A model generated the notes under the pieces. The model was not told where the DNA came from. It did not search any database and saw nothing but the letters and a program-made list of their open reading frames with translations. Positions 51,501 to 58,126 of a stretch of 64,000 bases of DNA are shown piece by piece. Positions within the stretch are counted from its first letter, which is position 1, and each line of letters begins with the position of its first letter. The DNA comes from Lytechinus pictus (Eukaryota > Echinodermata > Echinoidea > Temnopleuroida > Toxopneustidae): contig NC_087261.1 in the NCBI RefSeq assembly GCF_037042905.1, forward strand, positions 23,493,817 to 23,557,816, written 5' to 3'. The position numbers and the translations under genes are program-made.

Positions 51501-54441
51501 AGTGGAAATTGTGCACTTTTCGTTCGGGATTGAAATGAATCCAATGACCGGGGTAATAATATGCTGTAACGCGCTTTGAGCCATTCTGGGAAAAGCGCTT
51601 TATGAAAATTGGCTATTATTATTATGTCAGTCTCTAAACTTTTGTGTGTCCTCCCCCCTACATGTATCAGGAAAAACACACAGACAAAATAGTATGTATT
51701 TCGAATGAACATGATGAAAACAAATAATGACGCCGAGTAAATACACTACGATATGACATATGATTCAGTGCATATCACATGCCAATGAATGGAATATTGA
51801 TTTGAAAGGGGGCTTTTGGTACGTGCTTGTGTGTGGCAAACTGTCAAAACTCATTATACCGTATACAGATAATACTAGTCAATGAATGAGTGAATGATAA
51901 TTCTCTGTGGAGTTACGTACGAGGCGTTTGTTGGCCTCTGTTCAAATTCAATATTGAACCCCTCAAAGAAAAATGCCGGGGGGAAATAACGGTCTTATTG
52001 TAATAAATTAAAGAAGAGAAATGCTTTTTTTTTTCTTGTACTTACTATTTCCAGCGTTATCTCGTCGTCAATCGAGTACGTTGAATGTTATTCTATAACG
52101 GCACAGCGAGAATTCAACCTCCGAGAGGTAAAATGACCAACTCCAACTGCCCCTAGCTCTGGCTGCGTTTAGTGCTGCATGTCCCGTTACAAACTGTGTG
52201 GGGATGACGTACGGCGACATTATACACCAGCGATTCGTAAAACCGGAAGTGGTGTGTGGGGGGCTTTGTTTATTAGGTCATTCCATTTCAGAGTGGGGGA
52301 TTCGCGTTTGAAAAGCGATAATAGTTTACATCAATGGGAAATGAAGGATGCGATATAATCATGCAGCATTTCTCCAAATATTGGACTCATCGAAACTTGA
52401 ATGAAACTGCTATAAATTTGTTATACGCTTTCCATTTAGAGACTTGGAGAAATCGAAGATTCCCCCGTCCAAATTGGGGCGATCGTATTTTCCGGGAAGA
52501 CCGTCTAAACGGGAACGTTTAGCCCTTTTTGGCCGCTGAATGAACCCAATTTTGACGATGTATCTTTCATGTCCGGATCGCGCGTACCGGTAATTTTCGA
52601 TGGATGCCGGATAAACTCTTTCTTTCTCTCTCTCTCTCTCGTCTAGTTACATGTAGGCCTAATTAAAGGGATGGCCCAGGCTGGAGGTATTCATATCTCA
52701 ATGAATATGGTATAATTCTTAAAGCAAAATGCTGAAAATTTGATCAAAATAAGATTATTGAATAATTGAATTTTAAAGATTTGCATTCTTCCGGTGAAAC
52801 AGTTCTAGGCATGTCTTTATTCATTAGATGGGCTGATGATATGTCATATTCCAACTTGTTCTTTTGTATTATATGAAATGAGGTTTATTCAAATTTTTTC
52901 TACAATTAAGAACTAAAAAATTGGATTGACAACTGATTAAGTGCATTAGTTATTTACTGCCGCAACTTATTTTATCATAATGGAGACACATAATTTATAC
53001 ATGCATGTATGAAAAATGAAACATTTATTCCATGTAATAACATAAGAAAAAGGAAAGTGGGGATGTGACATCATCAGCCCACCTAATGAATATTCATGAC
53101 AATGTGCATACATGGAGCTATTATTGTAATAGGTCTTTTCACAAAATATTGATAAAATTTCAAATTCAACAACTTCATTATTTGTTTTCCGATTTTGATG
53201 AAATTTTCAGCATTTTGCTTTGTGAATTTTACTCTATTTATTTAGATATAATCTCAGCCCGAAAAATCCATTTAATTAAAGAGAATTAACTTAAAATGTG
53301 TGGGAATGTTCCATTCCATATGATTACGAGGAAAACTTAAGTACCATTGTGGGGGAGATGGGTATAAAATGAAGTGTATTTTGTTTTTGGGGACGACCTG
53401 GTTGGCCTATAATGCTTTTTCCTCAGGATGCTTTCTCACTCTGAGAAATTTTTCTTTCTTACCGGCGGTGGCAATGCTGTCAACGTTGAATTTCAGGTCA
53501 CACAATTGAGTTGAAAGGTCATTTGAGACCAATATCTGATACAAATTTACAATTAATTTATCAGTTGTAACTAGAACAATTTTATTTTTACTGCTTGTTG
53601 CAAGAAGCAGACCAGCAATCAAGTGAAAATTTGCAATTAGTTGCCAGATTTGTGATTATTTGACCCAAAATTGACTTGCGATTGATTGCAACGCCCCATA
53701 AGAATGATAACTAAGGTAGTTTCCTTTGATGAGCTCAGTTAACAGAAGAGAAAATAGGCCTAAATATTGTTTGTACCATGTTGAAAAACTTATTTTAAAA
53801 AATGTTAAGATTTTGTTTTGTCAAGATTTTTTTTTTGTCCTTCATGAAAACTCCATTATTATAAATATCATGCAGTCATCACATATTTTAAATTTACTAG
53901 GTCAAGATTTCAGATCACCAAATTTTGCTTATATTTTCCATTATTTCTACCCTAAGTGGTTACTGGTTATCAAAATGAATTACATGTATGAATGAAGGTC
54001 AAAGGTCATTTGGTATGAACTTCAAATTAAATTTTATTCCATTTTGTGTTCCTAATTCTGAAATTTAATTCATTGTATTATTTTGTTGATATTCCATGTG
54101 ACCTAGCTGTATGATGAATATTATCCTATCAGCACTTACATGTTTGTGGGTAAAATTTGAAAATAAGATTTGTTTGGAAAAGAATGCATACGTATTCCAT
54201 CTCAATCCCTTTGCTTTCTTTTTTCTTTCTCGAAGGTTTCTCGTCAACTCCATCCAACCGGAAAGCAGTGTCACGTTATCCTTCCACACCATCGTCGCAG
54301 AACTACTCTCAGTCGCCATCAACAGCGCCTTTGCAGGTCCCTGTGAAGACGGATGCTGAAGCAGAGTTTGATGAGATGGATATATCATTTGAGGAGGCAG
54401 AAGCCCTAGAAAAGGCTCTTCAGGATGCAACCAATGCTTGA
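23316..54441 (+). CDS. PRIM2: DNA primase large subunit
   Basis: PRIM2 is the iron-sulfur regulatory subunit of primase. With PRIM1 and DNA polymerase alpha it makes RNA-DNA primers in the nucleus. Twelve coding exons join in frame: 23316-23469, 24687-24796, 25652-25731, 26293-26413, 27624-27776, 28377-28457, 29478-29624, 30310-30492, 31535-31661, 32342-32424, 33221-33380, 54236-54441. The product is 534 residues (human 509). The N-terminal helical domain includes [20 protein letters not shown] and [15 protein letters not shown]. The C-terminal 4Fe-4S domain keeps all four cysteines (C291, C370, C387, C427), in LCMRQLH, YSCMKII, HGCPFRH and LACTRYFE. The last intron is 20.9 kb and contains another gene. 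The tail is acidic, as in relatives. Confidence 0.97.
24041..24170. repeat. Downstream member of the direct-repeat pair around PRIM2 exon 1
   Basis: See 22613-22780. The copy also has GGGGGAATTGACTTCACATC just before it, a segment that recurs near 17600, so the repeat is dispersed more widely. Confidence 0.6.
24439..24600. mobile_element. Left half of a TA|AAGG foldback MITE (element B)
   Basis: AAGGTCTAGTCCACAC, then CTGAAAATTTCATCAAAATC and TTTTTCACAAAATAG, match the left arm of element A. The mirror arm is missing, so the copy is truncated. Confidence 0.7.
24687..24796 (+). CDS. PRIM2: PRIM2 exon 2
   Basis: It encodes [20 protein letters not shown] then [17 protein letters not shown]. 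The acceptor is TTTTTTTAG and the donor is AAG|GTATTG. Confidence 0.95.
24868..25450. repeat. GAT/ATG microsatellite cluster
   Basis: Interrupted (GAT)n/(ATG)n arrays fill most of PRIM2 intron 2. The longest uninterrupted run is near 25337-25374. The surrounding part includes a duplicated GATTATGATAGGGATGATG segment. Asp/His/Ser/Met-rich frames here are artefacts. Confidence 0.9.
25652..25731 (+). CDS. PRIM2: PRIM2 exon 3
   Basis: It encodes [20 protein letters not shown] then RLAYCR, the conserved [11 protein letters not shown] motif. The donor is ATC|GTAAGT. Confidence 0.95.
26293..26413 (+). CDS. PRIM2: PRIM2 exon 4
   Basis: It encodes [20 protein letters not shown] then [29 protein letters not shown] is a hallmark of the family. 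The acceptor is CTTTATAG. Confidence 0.95.
26465..27345. repeat. ~130-bp tandem repeat units interrupted by a foldback element
   Basis: Units share CACACATATTCTTGCCAACT or a variant, then AATGCTGAAGGCAGA, AGTCTTGTA and a GGAGGGG-rich tail. Copies are visible from about 27027, 27150 and 27255. Part of another precedes the inserted element at 26511. Confidence 0.6.
26511..27029. mobile_element. Foldback element with CTTAACCCTTTGAACCC ends
   Basis: The left end CTTAACCCTTTGAA is matched by TTCAAAGGGTTAAG at the right. It is inserted within a GA-rich tandem repeat, with CAC on both flanks. There is no coding frame. Confidence 0.65.
27624..27776 (+). CDS. PRIM2: PRIM2 exon 5
   Basis: It encodes [20 protein letters not shown], then [20 protein letters not shown]. 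The [15 protein letters not shown] block is strongly conserved. The donor is AAG|GTTAGA. Confidence 0.95.
28175..28235. repeat. (GAGT)n microsatellite
   Basis: GTGAGTGAGTGAGTG repeats with one GTGT and one GTGG interruption, in PRIM2 intron 5. Confidence 0.85.
28377..28457 (+). CDS. PRIM2: PRIM2 exon 6
   Basis: It encodes [20 protein letters not shown] then HLSQSLA. The acceptor is TTCTTGCAG and the donor is GCT|GTAAGT. Confidence 0.95.
28640..29010 (+). pseudogene. Fragment of a non-LTR retrotransposon (3' end of the reverse-transcriptase ORF), broken
   Basis: The frame from 28755 gives [20 protein letters not shown], then [20 protein letters not shown]. The (Y/H)HGIAPS and [10 protein letters not shown] motifs are typical of the C-terminal end of CR1/Jockey-type reverse-transcriptase ORFs. 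A related segment upstream ([13 protein letters not shown]) is in another frame and contains stops. It is 5'-truncated and decayed, in PRIM2 intron 6. Confidence 0.7.
29478..29624 (+). CDS. PRIM2: PRIM2 exon 7
   Basis: It encodes [20 protein letters not shown], then [11 protein letters not shown], then INLEDIEK. LPMLNxLSxxYxGQDYS matches the family. The acceptor is GGTAG and the donor is AAG|GTAATA. Confidence 0.95.
30310..30492 (+). CDS. PRIM2: PRIM2 exon 8: first Fe-S cysteine
   Basis: It encodes [20 protein letters not shown], then [21 protein letters not shown]291 is the first 4Fe-4S ligand. [16 protein letters not shown] is almost invariant in eukaryotic primases. The donor is AAG|GTAAAA. 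Confidence 0.97.
30586..30872 (+). mobile_element. tRNA-derived SINE
   Basis: AGCGTAGTGGCCCAGTGG with an intact B box (GGTTCGAATCC near 30637), GTGAGGTGAATGGGTACC in the body, and the 3' segment GATGGCGCTATATAAATGCC with a TATTATTATT tail. It is a close relative of the 11076-11357 copy. It lies in PRIM2 intron 8. Confidence 0.9.
31153..31412. mobile_element. Foldback MITE with TTAAGCCC...CACACTATGC ends
   Basis: AAGCCCAGCACACACTATGC at the left is matched by GCATAGTGTGCGCCGGGCTT at the right. The element is 260 bp with no coding frame. A diverged relative, with only GACCGCACAC and GTGTGAGGTGG ends recognisable, may lie near 62260-62630. Confidence 0.75.
31535..31661 (+). CDS. PRIM2: PRIM2 exon 9: second Fe-S cysteine
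   Basis: It encodes [20 protein letters not shown], then [21 protein letters not shown]370 is the second cluster ligand. The donor is CATG|GTAACG. Confidence 0.97.
32342..32424 (+). CDS. PRIM2: PRIM2 exon 10: third Fe-S cysteine
   Basis: It encodes [20 protein letters not shown] then LAQNGVEQ. C387 is the third ligand. The acceptor is TCTTCAG and the donor is CAG|GTTAGT. Confidence 0.96.
32490..32880. mobile_element. Repeat element rich in TCAGGGAAAAATCAGGGAAT
   Basis: Many copies of ATCAGGGAA(AA/TTT) lie between AGGGTTCCCAGCC at the left and GGTGCAACCCT at the right, which pair imperfectly. This is consistent with a MITE whose subterminal repeats are the CAGGGAA motifs. Confidence 0.55.
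33221..33380 (+). CDS. PRIM2: PRIM2 exon 11: fourth Fe-S cysteine
   Basis: It encodes [20 protein letters not shown], then [21 protein letters not shown]427 is the last ligand and [10 protein letters not shown] is highly conserved. The donor is GAAG|GTAGGT, followed by the 20.9-kb intron. Confidence 0.96.
33400..33553. repeat. GAT/ATC microsatellite segment
   Basis: Short (GAT)n near 33405-33432 turns into (ATC/ATT)n near 33474-33553, giving an imperfect inverted arrangement in PRIM2 intron 11. Confidence 0.7.
33555..33800 (+). mobile_element. Decayed tRNA-derived SINE
   Basis: GGTGTTGTGGCTTTGTGC, then GGGGATCAAATCACACTG at the B-box position, CCACCCAGGTGTACTGGG, and a TATAAATGATGCATATTGTTATTA 3' part. 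All landmarks are in order but heavily mutated. Confidence 0.55.
33873..34140. mobile_element. Foldback MITE, CTTACAAAGAGTTGCGA family, copy 4
   Basis: The ends GGCCCCATCTTACAAAGAGT and ACTCTTTGTAAGATGGGGCC are inverted copies. The interior matches the copies at 3849-6360. Confidence 0.8.
34150..34331 (-). mobile_element. Partial tRNA-derived SINE (minus orientation)
   Basis: On the minus strand it has TAGTCCAATGGATTAGTCT, a B-box-like GGATTCAAACC, and the body segment AGGCGAGGTGAATGGGCACC. The 3' tail is missing. Confidence 0.7.
34418..34740 (-). mobile_element. SINE-like repeat with GGCGCTATACAAATGC end
   Basis: Its 3' end on the minus strand (GATACATGGCGCTATACAAA) matches that of the tRNA SINEs, but the body (ACTCCGTCCC, GGCCCCGTGTAGAGGAG, ACCCCGGTGTAGTGG) is different. 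It is probably a second family using the same tail. Confidence 0.5.
34864..35225. repeat. (ATC)n/(ATT)n microsatellite cluster
   Basis: Interrupted ATCATCATT arrays, including three tandem copies of ATCATCATTACCCTTATC-like units near 35173-35220. His- and Met-rich frames are artefacts. Confidence 0.85.
35345..38565. other. AT-rich part of PRIM2 intron 11, no gene recognised
   Basis: Oligo(C) runs occur near 35557, 35691, 36831 and 38121. The minus-strand frame at 37355-37555 looks protein-like but matches no family I know. Part may be the long 3' UTR of the nested NHL gene: minus-strand AATAAA signals are at 37865-37870 and 35982-35987. Confidence 0.4.
38570..38952. mobile_element. Foldback MITE, TA|AAGG group (element C)
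   Basis: TA-flanked ends AAGGCATACTCTAGGCT and AGCCTGGAGTACCCCTT. CTGAAAATATCAAAATCTG is the diverged internal block common to the group. Confidence 0.75.
38953..40337. other. AT-rich intron DNA, nothing recognised
   Basis: Scattered TACATGTA palindromes occur. No coding, RNA or repeat structure that I can support. Confidence 0.4.
40338..41343. mobile_element. ~1-kb foldback element bounded by oligo(G) and oligo(C) runs, with an inserted MITE
   Basis: The left boundary is a 16-G run followed by CAGTCAAATGTATTGCTGTA and ACATGCGTGACC. The right boundary is GGTCACGCATGTGTACAGCA, then ATGCATTTTACT and a 13-C run. The arms are mirror images for about 60 bp and more loosely further in. The TA|AAGG MITE at 40452-41040 lies inside, so it is the younger insertion. 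Confidence 0.7.
40452..41040. mobile_element. Foldback MITE, TA|AAGG group (element D)
   Basis: The ends AAGGGGAATGAAACC and GGTTTCATTCTCCTT are flanked by TA. The arms are about 250 bp and very similar to element E at 49885-50476, including GTGATGTCACATGTGAACAA and its mirror. Confidence 0.85.
41683..44103 (-). CDS. RING finger / coiled-coil / NHL-repeat protein (probable E3 ubiquitin ligase), nested in PRIM2
   Basis: The uninterrupted 806-codon frame encodes an N-terminal C3HC4 RING at residues 11-53 (C11, C14, C30, H32, C35, C38, C50, C53), a predicted coiled coil at about 116-240, a Ser/Pro-rich linker at about 285-538, and a C-terminal six-bladed NHL propeller at about 539-806 with repeats marked FPKGI, TPMGI, NPAYI, CPSGI and EPLGV. 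RING-NHL proteins act as ubiquitin ligases or RNA-binding regulators; which applies here is unknown. I see no B-box, unlike TRIM2/3/32, so it resembles nhl-1-type proteins. The start is the first Met, in ACAATGG context, directly before the RING. A 3' splice site lies just upstream. The gene is on the strand opposite PRIM2. Confidence 0.93.
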   Translation of the reverse strand: MAEEIKRLLECPMCLELFTSSSRKPKLLPCQHTLCLECMDMLNQGNRIQCPQCRQEHTCPGDGPAQLPNNFTMLALLDVQQKSSPSPTPVSMKESSPPVPARPEPSRPPAINEGVRNSIALLARKLQEKSVELSRIDNKEKQTEDLFLSVKNQVDSAFEARTRDLQTRRDQLIKILASARQEELAFIQGQRASAYQYLQKLQTDFSKMRHALTASAEPREADLINLLSLCRGYLSQIEQYALNIDQRICNVAFTDPNQRQLSISIQAYGCLNISTDKAKSVQAVRPTMIPSATVSQSSPSNPFDPARSFPATSSSTSSSPTPGRLSQGNSAPSSGDGFSQSPYASASSPVVTPANPVTPDAAAGIARQHSRANRRLSEPLSQPAQPIPSAGIPAPSQSVRLSRHISMDAVGATVPVSTSQQNPTPSDQPPPIPRRPGTSRISSVGEQPSVDRPRSILLRQHTVPSAISQTRIDAPPLPPRSSVHVSSASIPSSTADVPSPQSSANTNNPSQPWVTFTSNGAQSSSPSQKQRVSIIGQLFERPVGVHVVEKLNNCFAVVDELEHCAMIINEEGRLLRKMGSKGAGAGQMQFPKGICSNSSGHIIITDSFNHKIQVWEISTGRCLKQFGSRGHSNYCFDTPMGIVCDKQDNIYVCDYNNGCVKVFNPLGQFLRQIGKKGERDGQFRNPAYIAFTQGGELLITDAFKHCVNVFSSQGTYLYRFGRWGTSPGDLNCPSGITVDSQGYIYVANRGNHRIEVFNPSGSYALNLGRHGTEEGQLDEPLGVSVTKDGRLLVSDSGNRRLQLLWP
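44104..44125 (-). other. Probable 5' UTR remainder and 3' splice site of the NHL gene
   Basis: On the minus strand CAACAAATCTCAG, with AG at 44126-44127, precedes 22 nt and then the ATG. This suits an intron in the 5' UTR that would join the first exon near 52046. It is a weak but plausible acceptor. Confidence 0.4.
44130..47117. other. AT-rich intron DNA, no gene recognised
   Basis: It contains several TACATGTACATGTA palindromes (near 45058, 45254 and 45446) but no supported exon. If the NHL gene starts near 52.2 kb, this belongs to its first intron as well as to PRIM2 intron 11. Confidence 0.4.
47119..47259. mobile_element. 141-bp foldback MITE with GGGGCCCATTGCAGAAAGAG ends
   Basis: The left GGGGCCCATTGCAGAAAGAG is matched by CTCTTTCTGCAACATGCCCC. 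Inner GTTGCG/CGCAAC and ATTGATT motifs are mirrored. A second partial end, GGGGCCTGTTGCAGAAAGAG, follows at once. Confidence 0.7.
47577..47743. mobile_element. 167-bp foldback MITE with GGGGCCTGTTTCATAAAGGA ends
   Basis: The left end pairs with ATCCTTTATAAAACGGGACC. ACTACCATGGTAAC and GGTTACCATGGT inside are also mirrored and resemble half X-boxes. Confidence 0.7.
47754..48110. repeat. Two tandem copies of a 186-bp unit
   Basis: GTGTATTCACACC starts copies at 47754 and 47940. Both contain GCAGGCTTGAGGCC, GACGCATGTG, TTAGGTGAACTGTATGAA, ACAGTTCAATTGAATTCC and CGTCAGTGTGAAAGGAAC. TTCACAC and GTGTGAA near the ends of each unit hint that the unit is itself a short inverted-repeat element. Confidence 0.85.
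48111..49884. other. AT-rich intron DNA, nothing recognised
   Basis: It has an oligo(C) run near 48535 and no supported gene or structured repeat. Confidence 0.4.
49885..50476. mobile_element. Foldback MITE, TA|AAGG group (element E)
   Basis: A close sister of element D. The ends AAGGGGAATGAAACATTTGG and CCAAAGGTTTCATTCTCCTT are flanked by TA, with the same internal GTGATGTCAC motif. Confidence 0.87.
50650..51110. repeat. Internal remnant of a TA|AAGG-type foldback
   Basis: CACTCACTATTTCTCTTGTA, TCATTAGGTGGGCTGATGA, then GACATCAGTTTGCTC and ATTCATGAAGATAGGCC occur in the order and mirror arrangement seen in elements C and G. The terminal repeats are gone. Confidence 0.5.
51475..51627 (+). 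mobile_element. 3' fragment of a SINE
   Basis: AGGAATGCTTCCCAGGGAGT, then AACGCGCTTTGAGCCATTCT, AGCGCTTTATGAAAATTGGC and a TATTATTATTAT tail. The tRNA-like head is absent. Confidence 0.65.
52046..52270 (-). promoter_or_regulatory. Probable promoter and non-coding first exon of the nested RING-NHL gene
   Basis: CpG-rich DNA stands out in the AT-rich intron. On the minus strand ACCACTTCCGGTTTTACG carries an ETS-like CTTCCGG. About 200 nt downstream comes a consensus donor, GGAAATA|GTAAGTAC, with GT at 52044-52045. This fits a first exon about 8 kb upstream of the RING-NHL ATG. No transcript evidence is available, and direction is judged from the splice site. Confidence 0.5.
52666..53272. mobile_element. 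Foldback MITE, TA|AAGG group (element G)
   Basis: TA-flanked ends AAGGGATGGCCCAGGCTGG and the looser AGCCCGAAAAATCCATT. The internal CTGAAAATTTGATCAAAAT is mirrored by GATTTTGATGAAATTTTCAG, and GTGGGGATGTGACATCATC resembles elements C and F. Confidence 0.7.
53280..54235. other. End of PRIM2 intron 11, nothing recognised
   Basis: AT-rich. It ends in a long pyrimidine tract (TTTTCTTTCTCGAAG) that serves as the acceptor of the last exon. Confidence 0.5.
54236..54441 (+). CDS. PRIM2: PRIM2 exon 12 (terminal, stop)
   Basis: It encodes a Ser/Pro-rich tail ([20 protein letters not shown]), then the acidic end [20 protein letters not shown], and TGA at 54439-54441. It agrees in phase with exon 11. 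The tail is poorly conserved in the family but its acidic character is shared. Confidence 0.9.
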
Positions 54442-55700
54442 AAAATAAGTCACATTTTATCGCTGAGGGGGTAAAATCTCAAAATTTAAAAGGAAATTGA
54501 GGACAGCTTGAACACTTTAATTTTAAGTTACGGTATATAAGTACCAATATTCTTTTGCCTACAAAGAGTTCCCTATTCAGGAATCAGGAGACAGTGTTAT
54601 GTTAACATTGCCATATTCCTGAATACAGGCTTGTCTCAGCTGCCACCCCTTATTTTTTTTCCGGTAATCAGAGATGCAAGCTTTTATTAACAAGCAAGCA
54701 ACATTTTCTTCTCGGGGCAGGGATAGGCGTGTTATTTTACAAATATCTTTATTAGTTTATTCTAAAACAATTACCTTGGAAATGCTGTGTAAAACATATT
54801 TCAAATTAAGGGACTTTGAAATTATATACCTGTATAATATATTTTTTGTGAAAGGATATATACACTCAACTGCATTATAATTCTTGATTATCTTTAAAAC
54901 AAATGTTCTTTACTGGTTTAATAATAAACCTATTATATTTATAAAAGTTTGAACACAATGTGAAGTTCAATATAGAAATGGGAGACATATCAAAACAGGG
55001 TGTTTTATAAACTTCAGATTGAATTATAGTTTATATATGTTTCTGCCGTTTTAACCTTGACTGCATATTGGTAAGAAAAAAGGGGGTAAAACTATTATTA
55101 CTATTTTTACAGCAGATCTTTCCTGTGTTCAATAAAGTCAATAGCAGGAGTTGGCAAACATGAGATTTGCAATGTTACCCTTTTCTTAAGTTGAAAAGTT
55201 TGATCAGACATGCCCTATAAAGTGTGAGAGCCCCTTAACACCTGTTTGAAACATTTTTTTCCCCCTCCAATAGCAACAGCTGGGTGTTCTTTTGCTTTAA
55301 ACCCAAGCAATTGTGGATGATACAGAGAGGAACTGTATACATCATATTTTTCTTCATATTTGTTTCTCCATGTTCAAACCAATGAGTTTGAGTTGCCTTC
55401 AAGAATAGACCGTTAATGAGTGTTAAAAGTGAATACATGTAAATTTACCCTCTGTGAGTACTGCAGACTATAATGTAATTTTATAATCCATCGTGACTTC
55501 CATAAACAGGTATTTTCTCGCTAATTTATCTTTCTTTTTCTTTTTGTATTGTTTTTTTTTTTTCTGTATGATTCTATGTATAATAAATGATTATGGAAAA
55601 TAATCAAAATGTAAAGTGAAAATTAATGACGAAGTAATTGTATATAATAATAACTTGTGATATACATGTAATAAACCTAAATATCAAAAGCATATCTTCT
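54442..55700 (+). other. PRIM2 3' UTR region with candidate poly(A) signals
   Basis: AATAAA occurs at 55131-55136, 55582-55587 and 55670-55675 on the coding strand. Which is used cannot be told; the second and third follow a TTTTT-rich stretch. Confidence 0.55.
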
Positions 55701-55844
55701 TTCGTGTAATGAGTTTCTGTCACTTTATCTGTGTCCCTTTACATGCTGCGTACAGAATTTCAACCAGCAATAAACCATGCATGGACTGTGTGTAAGTATC
55801 TCTTTTAAGTGCCTAGCTCTTGCAAGAATTTATGGGTCTTATAT

Positions 55845-55959
55845 CATGCATGAGAGTGCATGTATACATTACAAATAAAACATCAGTGTTGGTATGCATT
55901 ACAAATGAAACATCAGTGCATGTATACATTACAAATATAACATCAGTGCATGTACAGTA
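55845..55959. repeat. ~30-bp minisatellite: GTGCATGTATACATTACAAA...ACATCA
   Basis: About three units of TGCATGTATACATTACAAAT then AAAACATCAG precede the 1000-bp foldback. One or two more units sit in the spacer of that foldback (56430-56485), and a trace follows it near 56960. Confidence 0.7.
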
Positions 55960-56959
55960 TGGCACGTTCCCCCAAGTCTGCGCAGTCCCCCTTGTCTGCG
56001 CACACGCATATCTGCGCGATTCTAGTAAAAGAAGATACCCAATAATTAACAACACAGACTATACACATGCAATACATAGACAGATTTTCATTAAAAAATC
56101 CCAACTCAAAATGGTGGAAAAATAATGAATTTAGGGCATTTTATGTGACGACCTCAAAATGTCATCAAAATCCCAGAATCGTGTGCAAAGTGAATGGGTG
56201 AGCAGACATGGGGTACCATTTTTTTTTTCAATCTGAAAATGACTGCCTGAGGTTTTTTCCAAAAAATTCTTATATTTCTTTCAAATTTTTATGAGATATT
56301 TGGTTCACTTACTCATAATAATATAAGGAACATTATTAACTGAAAGATTTTGTGAATGAAAAGAAATTCATGTTAAATCTTTACTCAAATTGTTAGGTGC
56401 GCAGACTTAGGGACCACCATCATATGCATTAAAAATAAAACATCAGTGTTGGTATGCATTACAAATAAAACGTTCATGCCTGTATGCATTATGATGGTGG
56501 TTCCCAAGTCTGCGCACCTACCAGATTGAGTTAAGATTTAACTTGATTTCATGTTAATTTCACAAAATCTTTCAGTTAATAATGTTCCTTATATTTTTAT
56601 GAGGAAGTGTACCAAATGTCTCATAAAAATTTGAAGAAATATATAATTTTCTTTGGTAAAAACCTCAGGCAGTCATTTTCAGATTGGAAAAAAAAAAAAT
56701 GGTACCCCATGTCTGCGCACCCATCACTTTGCACACGATCCGGGGATTTTGATGAGAAAGGCTGCGTTTTCGGGCCGTCACATGAAATGCCCAAAATTCA
56801 TTATTTTCCACCATTTCGAGTAAGATTTTTCTATGAATATCGGTCTATATATTGCATGTGTAAAGTTTGTGTTCGTTGCCTATCTTATTTTACATGAATC
56901 GCGCAGATACACGTGTGCACAGACAAGGGGGACTGCGCACACTTGGGGAAAACTTGCCA
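55960..56959. mobile_element. 1000-bp foldback element with GTCTGCGCA motifs
   Basis: Arms of about 470 bp (55960 to about 56432, and about 56484-56959) are imperfect reverse complements. The ends read TGGCACGTTCCCCCAAGTCT and, complemented, TGGCAAGTTTTCCCCAAGTG. GTCTGCGCA or its complement recurs near each end, mid-arm and beside the spacer. No coding frame or clear target duplication. Confidence 0.85.
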
Positions 56960-57109
56960 CAAATAAAACATTACAGTAAATTAGAGCTAGTGGTATGCAT
57001 TCAGGTTACTTGGACCTTTTGGCGGTGGTCCATAAAGATGCTTGTAAAGCTATGCAATAAGTTCACAAATGACCGGTGGACATATTCTTATCCTACGTGA
57101 AATACCTTG

Positions 57110-57821
57110 AATTATAATCCACTTATGTGCTTTCACAAAGCAGGAGTTGGTTTCTTATAACCCCTGTCAATATCTTGACCTCCACCCCCCCCAAAAAAAA
57201 AAAAAATCTTTAGCATTTTACAATAATAATTATTCAATTCGTTGATATCATATTCCAACTGTAGCTGATAAGGAATTCAAATGATTTATAATCACATATA
57301 ACCTACATGTACATGTATGTGAACAAAGGATCAGATCATTCCACAATCTCCCTCACTTAGGCATACCAAACAAAATCTTATTAATTACACTGAAAAACAT
57401 GACGAAAATAAAAATCGTACGAAGTGCAACAATAGTTGATTTCAGTTAATATATATATTTTAACATTATATCCATTTTGTTACAATTTTGCATTTAACAT
57501 ACATACTGTAGTATAGGCAAACGCAAACAAATGTAAGATTTGATACAAGTTCTTTTAGCACTAATCCAGAAGAATTACACCTTATCTTTTGAACACTGGG
57601 TTAATATTATATTGTTATAAACTAACAGTATTTAGGCATGCATTGTCATTTTTATAAAGAATACATTTCTTTCACTCTTCAATGGACTTCCTATGCCATA
57701 AGGCAAAAAAAAGAGGACAAAATTTGAGAAGTCCCATGGAACTCAAAATTGGTAAATTGACGGTATCCGCTTTGTCTCCTTTCCATTTGGTCCAATTTCA
57801 TTTTAACCAATTACATTATCT
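57110..57821. other. AT-rich intergenic DNA, nothing recognised
   Basis: One TACATGTACATGTA palindrome and an oligo(C)/oligo(A) run near 57185. No gene signal. Confidence 0.4.
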
Positions 57822-58110
57822 AGGGGCGTCGTGGTATGGTGGTTATGACTCTCGTCTTTCAATCAGAGGGACGTGGGTTTGAACCTCAACCATGGCGCAT
57901 CTCCTACAGTAAGAAATTTATCCACATTGTGCTGCTCTCAACCCAGGTGAGGTGAATGGGTACCCGCCAGGACTAATTCCTTGAATGCAGCTGGAGCTGC
58001 AACCAGGTGATATACATGTATAGTGCACCATTGAATAGGGAACTAGATAACCGGTGCCTCATACATTTATTATAATTAATATCCACTTGGTCTAATAATA
58101 ATAATAATGA
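57822..58110 (+). mobile_element. tRNA-derived SINE, different tRNA-like head
   Basis: GGGGCGTCGTGGTATGGTGG forms an A-box-like start and GGGTTTGAACCTC is the B-box position. The body (CCACATTGTGCTG, GGTGAGGTGAATGGGTACC) is that of the other SINEs, with an AATAATAATAATGATAATG tail. It is tail-to-tail with the next copy. Confidence 0.85.
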
Positions 58111-58126
58111 TAATGTCATATTTTAC

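Noticed and set aside
57822-57900. Functional tRNA gene
   Set aside because: Same reason: it is the head of a SINE with the shared body and tail.
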